This document shows, in pieces, positions 10,146 to 17,830 of a stretch of DNA of 64,000 bases. The stretch's first letter is position 1. Every line of letters starts with the position of its first letter. Made by a program: the position numbers and the translations under genes. Source of the stretch: CAILHX01 sp964511385. Lineage in GTDB: Bacteria > Pseudomonadota > Gammaproteobacteria > Burkholderiales > Methylophilaceae. The stretch spans positions 510,573-574,572 of the forward strand of contig CAZEFE010000001.1 of the NCBI GenBank assembly GCA_964511385.1, given 5' to 3'. The notes under the pieces were generated by a model. The model searched no databases. It saw only the letters and a program-made list of their open reading frames with translations, and was not told the origin of the DNA.

Positions 10146-11513
10146 ATGGATACCCACTATGTGCGCCTGCTGGCGCTGCTGGCTTTGGCCCTGCTTTCCG
10201 GCTGCGCCAGTCTGTCGAAGGACGGCGGCCTGGCCGACGTCAACCACCTCGTGCGCGAGCGCATCGGCGCGGAAGTCAGCCCGACGCGCACCGATGCCGA
10301 AACCGGCAATGCCGACGCGCTTGCCAACACCCTGCTGGCTGAGCCGCTGACGCCGGAGCGCGCGGTAAACATCGCGTTGTTGAAAAATGCCGGCTTGCGC
10401 GCCACCTATGCCGAACTCGGCATCGCCGAAGCCGACCTGGTGCAGGCTTCGCGCCTGCCCAACCCGGTATTTGACTATAAACATGTCAGCCAGGGGGCGA
10501 ATACCGGCATCGAGCGCACCCTGACCTTCAATCTGGCGCAGATACTCACTTTGCCCTTGGCGCAGCGCATGGAAAAACGCCGCTTCGAGCAGGTCAAGCT
10601 GCAGGTGGCGAATGAAACGCTGCGCGTGGCGCTTGAAACACGCAAGGCGTTCATCGAAGCGGTGGCCGCCGGGCAGGGCGTGGCGTATGCCCAGGATGTC
10701 CGGGTGGCAGCCGGGGCCAGCGCCGAACTGGCGGAAAAAATGCGGCAGGCGGGCAACTGGAGCCGCCTGGAAGAGGCGCGCGAGCAGGCATTTCGCGCCG
10801 AGGCCGAAACCGGCCTGGTGCGTATGACCGTGCAGGAAGTTGCCGCCAGGGAAAAGCTGGCGCGTCTGCTGGGCGCCGGCACGGCAGACCTGCGTTTGCC
10901 GTCGCGCCTGCCGGAGCTGCCGGCGACGTTGCCGGAGTTGGCCAATGCCGAAGAACTGGCGCTGCAATCGCGGCTGGATATTCTGTCGGCCAGGCAGGAA
11001 ACCGCCGCGCTGGCGGAATCGCTGGGCCTGAACAAAACCACGCGCTTCATCAACGTGCTGGACCTGGGCGCGGTGCGCAATACCGATTCCGGTGCGCCGC
11101 ATGCCACCGGTTATGAAATTGGCATCTCCATCCCGTTGTTCGACTGGGGCGATGCGCGCGTGGCCAAGGCCGAGGCCATCTACATGCAAGCCGCGCACCG
11201 GCTGGCGCAACGCGCGGTGAATGCGCGTTCCGAGGTGCGCGAAAGCTGCCAGCGGCTGCAATCGTTTTATGGTGTGGCCCGGCAATTCCGCGACGACATC
11301 GTGCCGCTGCGCAAGAAAATCTCGGAGGAGCATCTGCTCCGTTACAACGGCATGCTGGTCAGCGTGTTCGAGTTGCTGGCCGATGCGCGCGACCAGGTGG
11401 CCGGCGTCAACGGCTATATCAATGCGCTTAAAGATTATTGGCTGGCGGATGCCGACTTGCAGGCCGCTATCGGCGGCAGCTTGCCTGTTGCCCTGAAAGG
11501 AACCGAACCATGA
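10146..11513 (+). CDS. TolC-family outer membrane efflux lipoprotein
   Basis: 455 residues. The N-terminus is a lipoprotein signal ending in the lipobox LLSGC (Cys ~20), so the mature protein is lipid-anchored as in the NodT/CusC branch of outer membrane factors. The rest shows two TolC-type repeats of long helices, with LTPERAVNIALLKNAGLRATYAELGIAEAD in the first half and the FDWGDARVAKAEA segment of the second. It would form the outer-membrane exit duct of a tripartite pump or of an oxidase-linked copper resistance system, but no RND pump or adaptor gene is adjacent. The stop overlaps the multicopper oxidase start (ATGA), so the two genes are coupled. Confidence 0.9.
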   Translation: MDTHYVRLLALLALALLSGCASLSKDGGLADVNHLVRERIGAEVSPTRTDAETGNADALANTLLAEPLTPERAVNIALLKNAGLRATYAELGIAEADLVQASRLPNPVFDYKHVSQGANTGIERTLTFNLAQILTLPLAQRMEKRRFEQVKLQVANETLRVALETRKAFIEAVAAGQGVAYAQDVRVAAGASAELAEKMRQAGNWSRLEEAREQAFRAEAETGLVRMTVQEVAAREKLARLLGAGTADLRLPSRLPELPATLPELANAEELALQSRLDILSARQETAALAESLGLNKTTRFINVLDLGAVRNTDSGAPHATGYEIGISIPLFDWGDARVAKAEAIYMQAAHRLAQRAVNARSEVRESCQRLQSFYGVARQFRDDIVPLRKKISEEHLLRYNGMLVSVFELLADARDQVAGVNGYINALKDYWLADADLQAAIGGSLPVALKGTEP

Positions 11514-12889
11514 TGAACCGCAGACAATTCCTGTCTTCCTCCGGCGCCGCGCTGGTAGGCGCCGCGCTGGTCGGGCGCGCCCAGGCCGCCGCCATTCCCG
11601 AAGCTGTCAGCCATCACCACGCCGACACCCTGCCGCCGCCGGAGCCTTCCACCGGGCGGCCGTTCCGCCCCGTGGTCACGCTCAACGGCTGGAGCCTGCC
11701 GTGGCGCATGAAAAACGGCTGGAAGGAATTCCACCTGGTGGCGGAGCCCGTGGTGCGCGAAATCGCCCCCGGCATGAAAGCCAACCTGTGGGGCTACAAC
11801 GGCCAGAGTCCCGGTCCGACGATTGAAGTGGTGGAAGGCGACCAGGTGCGTATCTTCGTCACCAACAAGCTGCCCGAGCACACCAGCATCCACTGGCACG
11901 GCCAGCCGCTGCCCAACGGCATGGATGGCGTCACCGGCCTCACCCAGCCCGGCATCCCGGTGGGCAAGACGTTTGTGTACGAGTTTGTCGCCAAGCGCCC
12001 CGGCACCTTTATGTACCACCCGCATGCCGACGAAATGACGCAGATGGCGATGGGCATGATGGGTTTCTGGGTCACGCACCCGAAGAATCCCAAACAGTAC
12101 CAGGTGGACCGCGATTTCGTGTTCATCCTCAATGCCTATGACATCCAGCCCGGCAGCTATACCCCGCGCATCAACACCATGCTGGATTTCAACATCTGGA
12201 CCTGGAACAGCCGCGCCTTTCCCGGCATTGATCCATTGGTAGTACGCAAGAACGACCGCGTGCGCATCCGCATCGGCAACCTCACCATGACCAACCACCC
12301 CATCCACATGCACGGCCACGAATTCCAGGTGACCGGCACCGACGGCGGCTGGATACCGAAAACCGCGCGCTGGCCGGAGGTCACCACGGACATCGGCGTG
12401 GGGCAGATGCGCGCGCTGGAATTCATCGCCAGCGAGCCGGGGGATTGGTCGCTGCACTGCCATAAATCGCACCACACCATGAACGCCATGGGCCACGCCG
12501 TGCCGACCATGATCGGCGTGGACCAAGGCAGCGTGCTGGACAAGATCAACCGGCTGGTGCCGGATTACATGAGCATGGGCGACAGCGGCATGGCCGATAT
12601 GACCGAGATGCAGATGCCGCTACCCGACAACACCCTGCCGATGATGACCGGGCAGGGCCCGTTCGGGGCGATAGCCATGGGCGGCATGTTCAGCGTCATC
12701 AAGGTGCGCGAAGGCTTGGCCAAGAATGATTACCGCGACCCCGGCTGGTACCGGCACCCGGCGGGCACGCTGGCCAGGGAATGGACGGGCGACCTGCCGG
12801 AAGCGCCATCAGCGCCGGGCAGTGCAACTGTGCCCGACCCGGCGGCGCTCAAGGTAATCAAGCCCGCGGGTGGGCGACACGAGCATTAA
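11510..12889 (+). CDS. Tat-exported multicopper oxidase (probable copper oxidase, two-cupredoxin type)
   Basis: 459 residues starting at the ATG overlapping the upstream stop, 8 bases after AAAGGAA. The N-terminus is a twin-arginine signal (NRRQFLSSSGAAL...QAAA). Copper ligands are plain: SIHWHG (~130), YHPHADEMTQM (~168), HPIHMHGHEF (~264) and HCHKSHHTMNAM (~320), the last giving the type 1 site in the second cupredoxin domain. The first domain has HPH with no Cys and so no type 1 site. By length and motif spacing only two cupredoxin domains are present, followed by a ~110-residue Met-rich tail. It probably oxidises Cu(I) in the periplasm. The final bases overlap the truncated toxin gene on the other strand. 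Confidence 0.88.
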   Translation: MMNRRQFLSSSGAALVGAALVGRAQAAAIPEAVSHHHADTLPPPEPSTGRPFRPVVTLNGWSLPWRMKNGWKEFHLVAEPVVREIAPGMKANLWGYNGQSPGPTIEVVEGDQVRIFVTNKLPEHTSIHWHGQPLPNGMDGVTGLTQPGIPVGKTFVYEFVAKRPGTFMYHPHADEMTQMAMGMMGFWVTHPKNPKQYQVDRDFVFILNAYDIQPGSYTPRINTMLDFNIWTWNSRAFPGIDPLVVRKNDRVRIRIGNLTMTNHPIHMHGHEFQVTGTDGGWIPKTARWPEVTTDIGVGQMRALEFIASEPGDWSLHCHKSHHTMNAMGHAVPTMIGVDQGSVLDKINRLVPDYMSMGDSGMADMTEMQMPLPDNTLPMMTGQGPFGAIAMGGMFSVIKVREGLAKNDYRDPGWYRHPAGTLAREWTGDLPEAPSAPGSATVPDPAALKVIKPAGGRHEH

Positions 12890-13023
12890 GTTTGGATTTC
12901 AGCCAGGGGCGGGTCGGCAATGATGGCAGCCACCGCATTGTCCACATCGGCTTTCTGGTTGGGGTGGAGCTTTTTGTAGGCGCGGCGGAACGGGGTGCTT
13001 TGCAGCACCTGCACCGCATTCAA
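12886..13023 (-). pseudogene. Truncated RelE/ParE-family toxin remnant
   Basis: 45 codons from a TTG that overlaps the antitoxin stop, ending at a TAA inside the last codons of the multicopper oxidase gene. The peptide contains LQSTPFRRAYKKLHPNQKADV followed by NAVAAIIADP, the typical N-terminal half of a RelE-type mRNA interferase paired with ParD-like antitoxins. The second half, with the catalytic basic and C-terminal residues (usually another ~40 residues beginning with a GDLAG-like segment), is missing. The toxin has therefore been cut off at the boundary with the copper operon and is presumably inactive. Confidence 0.65.
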
Positions 13024-13247
13024 TGATGCGAACCTTCTGGCACAAAAGGCGTGGCGGCTTCCTTGCCCTCGGCACGGGCAATCAGCAGGGCGCGGACAAA
13101 ATCAATCGGCAGGTCGGGGTTATCCAGTGCGGCTTTGCCCACGCGCGCCCAGAACTCCACCTGCCCGGCGATGGTGCGGCATTCCGCCTTGGCGTGGATT
13201 TTCGCGTCCTCGTACAGGGAATCTTGAATGCGTACCAGCATGCCCAT
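13020..13247 (-). CDS. ParD-like antitoxin
   Basis: 75 residues. The sequence (LVRIQDSLYEDAKIHAKAECRTIAGQVEFWARVGKAAL) fits the ParD-like family of small ribbon-helix-helix-type antitoxins, in which SxxxQAEFW-type residues are typical. It directly precedes a truncated RelE-type toxin with overlapping stop and start, the normal order for this type II pair. Because the toxin is broken, the antitoxin may be a leftover, or may still neutralise related toxins elsewhere. Confidence 0.75.
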   Translation of the reverse strand: MGMLVRIQDSLYEDAKIHAKAECRTIAGQVEFWARVGKAALDNPDLPIDFVRALLIARAEGKEAATPFVPEGSHH

Positions 13248-13290
13248 GATGGTGTTTTTCGAGAAGTTAGCTACAAAAGCGGCTTAACAC

Positions 13291-13323
13291 TGGATGGTGT
13301 GAGAATCAAACATCTCACCATCC
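13291..13323. repeat. Inverted repeat at the 3' end of the PIN-toxin gene
   Basis: GGATGGTGTGAGA and TCTCACCATCC pair around an 8-base loop and overlap the stop codon of the PIN gene. The structure could end transcription between the two toxin-antitoxin modules, but no T-run follows on the minus strand. Confidence 0.4.
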
Positions 13324-13737
13324 ACATCGTTGCCAGAATTCCTGCGGGGTCAAAATCGGGTAGCTTTCACGCAAGGCAAGCAAATCGGCATCGCCAGACA
13401 CCAGATAATCGGCATTCGCCGCGATCAGCGTGGCAAGTATTTTTTCATCATCCGCATCAGCGGGAACGTGCGTCTTGGTTTCGCTTATATCCACCAACTC
13501 AGCCTGAAACCTTAACAGTGCAAGCAGATGTTCTACTTCGTCTTCCGGCATACCGATGCTGCGCAAGCGCTTGGTAATTTTAGGGTAGCGCAACACCCGT
13601 CCGATTTCATCCAGCATCGCCTCGGATAACACCAGTGTGAACGAGGCACCACGCCAGGCTCTGACGATGCGCCCAGGTACGCTTTCAGGCAGCATCAGAC
13701 CAGAAATCAGGACATTGGTATCCAGTACAATCCGCAT
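13315..13737 (-). CDS. PIN-domain toxin (putative type II TA ribonuclease)
   Basis: 140 residues. This matches the PIN-family putative toxin group related to VapC. The acidic metal-binding residues of a PIN nuclease are visible: VLDTNVLIS (Asp6), SEAMLDEI (Glu ~41), DADDEKIL (~94-97) and SGDADLL (~114-118). It would cleave RNA in a Mg2+-dependent way. It lies 8 bp downstream of a Phd/YefM-type antitoxin gene on the same strand, so the pair forms a complete toxin-antitoxin module. Confidence 0.85.
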   Translation of the reverse strand: MRIVLDTNVLISGLMLPESVPGRIVRAWRGASFTLVLSEAMLDEIGRVLRYPKITKRLRSIGMPEDEVEHLLALLRFQAELVDISETKTHVPADADDEKILATLIAANADYLVSGDADLLALRESYPILTPQEFWQRCGW

Positions 13738-13745
13738 GGCAAAGA

Positions 13746-14012
13746 TCAGCGACGGACGGCAGCAATAGCCTCGGCGATTTCCGCATTAGCTGTATTTTCA
13801 TCTTCACCTTGATAAGCGGTACCGATCTTCTCTACCAGCCGGTCAAACTCGGCGCGCATGGTACGGATTTTCTCGAACAGGGCAATATCCACCAGCGCGG
13901 CGACAGGCTTGCCGCCCTTGGTAATCAGCACGGAATCCTGGCGATACTGCACTTCGTTCAACAGTTCGCCCAGATTCTGGCGCACCGTCATGGCAGGGGC
14001 TTCGCGGATCAT
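13746..14012 (-). CDS. Phd/YefM-family antitoxin
   Basis: 88 residues. The N-terminus MIREAPAMTVRQNLGELLNEVQ and VLITKGGKPVAALVDI is the classic Phd/YefM DNA-binding fold. The ATG at 14012 is chosen over a TTG at 14018 because AGGAG sits 6 bases before the ATG but abuts the TTG. The C-terminal part should wrap the PIN toxin encoded just downstream. The antitoxin normally represses its own operon. Confidence 0.85.
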   Translation of the reverse strand: MIREAPAMTVRQNLGELLNEVQYRQDSVLITKGGKPVAALVDIALFEKIRTMRAEFDRLVEKIGTAYQGEDENTANAEIAEAIAAVRR

Positions 14013-14080
14013 GGTCAACTCCTATGATTGATATGGTTGACCCAATTGTATCACCGCGAAAATCTGAGGGGAGTATTTAC

Positions 14081-14452
14081 TTATGCGCAAATCAATTGTG
14101 GCTTGTTGTTATGACTACCTGCTGCCTCCTGCCCGGCGACAGAGGTCAATCGTACCTCTGTCGTGCTATTGTTGATAAAACCCGCTTGAACTTCGCCATC
14201 GAACCGTGCCATCAGGCTGGCTTTAACCAGACTTTCCGGCTGCACCAGCCGCCAAAGGTTATCCGCACAACATTGCACCAGATTCCGGTTGCGTTCGATG
14301 TCGAACAGCGCGGGTGTGATGGTTTGCGTACGTAGATCAATTTCAACCTCTGAGCATTCATGCAGGGTCGCCAGATAAGCGAAATGCTCGGCAGAACTGG
14401 CGAATTTATGGGCAATGCTGGCAGCGATGCCATTGAGTTCTTTCAACCTCAT
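14081..14452 (-). CDS. Unknown protein coupled to the MmeI-like restriction-modification gene
   Basis: 123 residues, not recognised. The start codon overlaps the stop of the large restriction-modification gene (ATGA), so it is translated from the same message. The sequence is soluble, with no signal peptide or membrane segment; it begins MRLKELNGIAASIAHKFASS and contains CSEVEIDLRT and several Cys residues. Its fixed position after an RM enzyme suggests an accessory or regulatory role, which is inference only. Confidence 0.6.
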   Translation of the reverse strand: MRLKELNGIAASIAHKFASSAEHFAYLATLHECSEVEIDLRTQTITPALFDIERNRNLVQCCADNLWRLVQPESLVKASLMARFDGEVQAGFINNSTTEVRLTSVAGQEAAGSHNNKPQLICA

Positions 14453-17400
14453 GCACTGCGTTCCAGATTCAGGTTCAGCAACCGCCGCAGGATTTCCTCG
14501 TCCGGCATGTCGGGCGTGTAATCGGCCCAGCCGTAGGCGGCGGCAACAGCCATGTCCAGCGCCTGGTGGGCGTTATCCAGCCATGCCGGGCGGGCGTTGT
14601 AGAGGTTGGTCAGGGTGCGTTTCTTGAGGTCGGCCTCATGGCCGGGTTTGGCAATCGGACGTGCGGGATAACCAGCTTGTTCTTCTTCCGGCGTGCGCAC
14701 CCAGTCCACCCATTCCGGCGGGTTAAGCCATTGGTTGCGCAGTTGGTCGAGGTTGCGGGCGGCTTGAGCAATGGCTGCGCCCTCACCCTCTATCCCTCTC
14801 CCGGAGGGCGAGGGAAGTTCCCTCCCTTCTCCCGCCGGGAGAAGGGCTGGGGATGAGGGCGAAAATCCGGCAGGGAACGGGAAGGTTTCGAAGCAGGTGG
14901 TGGGGGTGTAGCGCGGATCGTTGCCCACTCCGAGATAGGTACACATGCGCAGCGACCACAGCTCGTGGAAGCGCGAATGCAGAATGCCAAAGGTGGTGTC
15001 GTCGGAACGGGCGATGACAAATGTCGCACTATCCGGGTAAACGCAAGCGTCGAACCAGACAAACAGGCGGTGTTTAGCCACTCTAGGTGTACAGATGTAC
15101 CGTGTGAGCGTTGATAGCGCCGTACGCAAATCCTCGCCAGATCGACGATGCAGCCACCATTTATCGCTCGTCCGGTCTTCGTGGTTTTTCTGACGTTCAG
15201 GCTTAACGTGTTGCAATACGTATTCAAAAGGCGCTTCAAACGCGGATGCCTCGGCTTTGGTTGTGTTGATACCAAAATCGATCAGCCATGTGTCCGATGA
15301 TCGACGAACGATATCCATCCCGTTAGCCCACGGGCGAACAACATCTCTGTTTGGACGTCCGTTGGGGTTGGGTAACTTTAGCCATTGCCTTGCCAGATCG
15401 CCGGGAATATCGAAAGCACCACCTTTCTCTGAACCACGTACGGTAACCCCCGAGTTTTCAGCTAGTGACTTGGCCTGTGTCAAATCCAGCCCGCCACCCG
15501 CCGTGAGGTCGGCATGGATGGCGGCGACAGGCTGACCATCCAGCATCGCACTATCCGTTTTTCCGCCAAAACAGACCAGCGACACCCGCACTGCCGCACC
15601 GGCATTGATCCAATCTTCGTCCGACCATGCTTCAAAAATGCTGCCGCTTGCCACGACACTTTCCAGCACCTTGCGGCTGGCACCGCCGCGGATGGAGTTG
15701 GTAGAAACCAACCCGGCCGACTTGGCCTTGCCCTGCTCGATGTGGGCACGCGCTTTTTCAAACCAGTAGCACACCAGATCGGCACCATCCGGCACGCGGG
15801 CCTTGTAAACCGCCGACAGCGCCTTGAAATAATCGTCGCCCAGCTCGCTGCGCTTTTTGCTGCCGCCGAGGAACGGCGGGTTACCCACAATCGCATCCAC
15901 CGCCGGCCATTCGGCCTCGGTTACGCCCTCACCCTCAATCCCTCTCCCGGTCGGAGGAGGCACGTTGCCTCCCTCTGAAACTCCCTCTCCCCGTGGGAGA
16001 GGGGTTGGGGTGAGGGAGAGAAGGGCTGGGGATGAGGGCGCAAGAGCCAGATAGATCGCTTCCAGAACACTTTCGGTATTTGCCAGTACGTCGTTGTTCC
16101 AGAACCGTAGCACCCGAATGCCTTGTGACTGGATGAACTGGTCACGCTGCTGGTCATAGTCCTGCTGTTCCGCATGCTGCCCGCCATCCAGTTCAATCAC
16201 GAGTTTCGCTTCGTGGCAGTAAAAATCCAGAATGTATGGGGGTAGAGGGTGTTGTCTGCGGAATTTGTAACCAAGAAAGCGCCGATCTCGCAACAGGCTC
16301 CACATCAGGTTTTCCGCATCGGTCTGGTTCTGGCGGAGTTCGCGAGCGTATTCGATCAATTGAGGTGGCAGGTCATGATGAGTCGCGCCCTCACCCCTAG
16401 CCCCTCTCCCGGAGGGCGAGGGGAAACAAAGAATCGCATCGCGGTTTTCGATATGGTCGAGCTTCTGCAAAATCGGGTCGCGCCGGTAGGCGTAGCCGTG
16501 TGCCAGCATCCACTGGATTTCGCCGATCCACACCGACACCCGCGCCAGTTCGGCGGCGTAGGGGTTGAGTTCGATGCCCATGACGTTGGCAGGGCTCACT
16601 TCGACGTTCATTTGCCGGTGCAGGCCCAATGCCTCGGCTTCGAGGTTGGCGCGGTGCTCGATGTCTTTGAGTGTCTTGAGCGCAAGATACAAAAAATTCC
16701 CGCTGCCGCACGCCGGGTCGAGTACGCGGAAGGCCTTGAGCCGTTCGAGGTAGGCGATAAAGGCAGCCTGTTTGTCCTTGTCGCGCTTGGCGGCCCGGAT
16801 CTTGTCCTTGGCGGTTTCCCATTCGGCCAGCAGCGGTTGTTCGACCACCGGGCGGATGATCTTCATGATCGTGGCCGGGTCGGTGTAATGCGCACCGAGC
16901 TGGCTGCGCATGTCGGGGTTGAGGCCGCGTTCGAACAGGGTGCCGAGAATGGCGGGTTCGATGGCGCTCCAGTCCATGCGGGCGGCCTCCAGCAGCGCGA
17001 CCACGTCGGAGGTTTCGAGTTGCGGAACGGCAATGGTTTCAAATAAACCGCCGTTGAACCACGGAATATCGTTAAGCGCGAATTCGCCGCCTTTTTGCAT
17101 GGCGGCAAACAAATCGACCAGCCGTTTTTGCGCCTTGCTGCCGTCCGGGTTGGATTTATCCATCACGGTTTCGAACAGTTTTTCCGGCAGTATCTTCGCG
17201 TCTTCGGCAAACATGCAGAACACGCACTGGATGAGAAAATGCGCAACGTCATGCGCGGCATTGCCCCGCTCCGTCAGCCGTTTGGCAATCTCGCCCATGC
17301 GGCGGGCGGCTTCTTCGGTGACGGCATAGGTGGTGCGGGCAGGTTTGAAGCGGTCCGGCTCGGTAAACAGCCACAGCAGTTTTTGCCGGGTTTCCGGCTG

Positions 17401-17781
17401 GGTGAGGTCTTGCAGCCGGATGAGGTGGGTTTCGGACGGATGGCCGGTGAAGTGGGTGTGGATTTCGATATTGGTGAGGTCGCTCACCACCAGCAGCGGC
17501 GGGTTATCCAGCGCCAGTGCGTAGTTCATGAGCTGTTTGAGCGCGGCTTTGAGGTCCTTGCCCGGCCCCTTGTATTCCCAGGCGAAACAGCCGCGCTTCC
17601 AGACATCCGCCCAGCCCTGCCCACTCTGGATTTTGGCACCGCGCTCGAAGCAGTAGCTTTCCGGGTCGCGCGGTTTTTCTACCCCAAGCAAATCGCACAG
17701 GTCGTTAAAGTGTTGCTGCGCCCCGGCGCGCTCGGTAATGTCTTTGTCTTGCCAGTGCTGGATGAAGGCTTGTGGGGTCAT
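14449..17781 (-). CDS. MmeI-like (type IIL) restriction-modification enzyme carrying an in-frame DUF559 insertion
   Basis: 1110 residues. The N-terminus has an MmeI-type nuclease site: Asp59 in ADVWKRGCFAWEYK with Glu69 and Lys71. The adenine methyltransferase has motif I DPACGSGNF (Asp355) and motif IV NPPF (Asn634). The C-terminal half is the target recognition region. MmeI relatives are ~920 residues; here ~170 extra residues (about 453-620) lie between ENRDAIL and EAEWPAVDAIVGNPPF, which normally sit close together. The insert is a complete DUF559 nuclease-like domain (FRRQHPLPPYILDFYC, KLVIELDGGQH) bordered by Pro/Gly/Arg-rich repeat-encoded peptides. A third repeat-encoded stretch lies at ~974-1002. 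The frame is open throughout. Activity of the fused protein is unknown. Confidence 0.88.
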   Translation of the reverse strand: MTPQAFIQHWQDKDITERAGAQQHFNDLCDLLGVEKPRDPESYCFERGAKIQSGQGWADVWKRGCFAWEYKGPGKDLKAALKQLMNYALALDNPPLLVVSDLTNIEIHTHFTGHPSETHLIRLQDLTQPETRQKLLWLFTEPDRFKPARTTYAVTEEAARRMGEIAKRLTERGNAAHDVAHFLIQCVFCMFAEDAKILPEKLFETVMDKSNPDGSKAQKRLVDLFAAMQKGGEFALNDIPWFNGGLFETIAVPQLETSDVVALLEAARMDWSAIEPAILGTLFERGLNPDMRSQLGAHYTDPATIMKIIRPVVEQPLLAEWETAKDKIRAAKRDKDKQAAFIAYLERLKAFRVLDPACGSGNFLYLALKTLKDIEHRANLEAEALGLHRQMNVEVSPANVMGIELNPYAAELARVSVWIGEIQWMLAHGYAYRRDPILQKLDHIENRDAILCFPSPSGRGARGEGATHHDLPPQLIEYARELRQNQTDAENLMWSLLRDRRFLGYKFRRQHPLPPYILDFYCHEAKLVIELDGGQHAEQQDYDQQRDQFIQSQGIRVLRFWNNDVLANTESVLEAIYLALAPSSPALLSLTPTPLPRGEGVSEGGNVPPPTGRGIEGEGVTEAEWPAVDAIVGNPPFLGGSKKRSELGDDYFKALSAVYKARVPDGADLVCYWFEKARAHIEQGKAKSAGLVSTNSIRGGASRKVLESVVASGSIFEAWSDEDWINAGAAVRVSLVCFGGKTDSAMLDGQPVAAIHADLTAGGGLDLTQAKSLAENSGVTVRGSEKGGAFDIPGDLARQWLKLPNPNGRPNRDVVRPWANGMDIVRRSSDTWLIDFGINTTKAEASAFEAPFEYVLQHVKPERQKNHEDRTSDKWWLHRRSGEDLRTALSTLTRYICTPRVAKHRLFVWFDACVYPDSATFVIARSDDTTFGILHSRFHELWSLRMCTYLGVGNDPRYTPTTCFETFPFPAGFSPSSPALLPAGEGRELPSPSGRGIEGEGAAIAQAARNLDQLRNQWLNPPEWVDWVRTPEEEQAGYPARPIAKPGHEADLKKRTLTNLYNARPAWLDNAHQALDMAVAAAYGWADYTPDMPDEEILRRLLNLNLERSA
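14778..14861. repeat. GC-rich palindromic repeat inside the RM gene (C-terminal copy)
   Basis: Two adjoining palindromes built on CCCTCTCCCGGAGGGCGAGGG and on CCCTTCTCCCG/CGGGAGAAGGG, flanked by GCCCTCACCC and GGATGAGGGC. On the minus strand they are read in frame as the low-complexity peptide around PAGEGRELPSPSGRGIEGEG. The same repeat family borders the DUF559 insertion in this gene. Confidence 0.75.
15924..16041. repeat. GC-rich palindromic repeat bordering the DUF559 insertion (NPPF side)
   Basis: Three neighbouring palindromic units (CCCTCTCCCGG..., CTCCCTCTCCCC/GGGAGAGGGG, AGAAGGGCTGGGGATGAGGGC) mark the 3' side of the DUF559-encoding insert on the minus strand. They are read in frame as a Pro/Gly-rich linker. 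Confidence 0.75.
16384..16425. repeat. GC-rich palindromic repeat bordering the DUF559 insertion (motif I side)
   Basis: GCGCCCTCACCCCTAGCCCC then CTCTCCCGGAGGGCGAGGGG, of the same family as the copies at 14778 and 15924. It is read in frame as SPSGRGARGEG and marks the 5' side of the DUF559 insert. Confidence 0.75.
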
Positions 17782-17830
17782 GACGCGATTCTAGATGAAA
17801 ACCATGTATCCCAAGCAGCTTCACACAAAA

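Noticed and set aside
9561..11333. 590-residue open frame on the minus strand
   Set aside because: Shadow of the TolC-type gene and the exported protein; composition is unlike a real protein.
16060..16430. A separate DUF559 gene inside the RM gene
   Set aside because: The DUF559 segment is in the same frame as the RM enzyme with no stop or sensible start between, so I treat it as an in-frame insertion rather than a separate gene.
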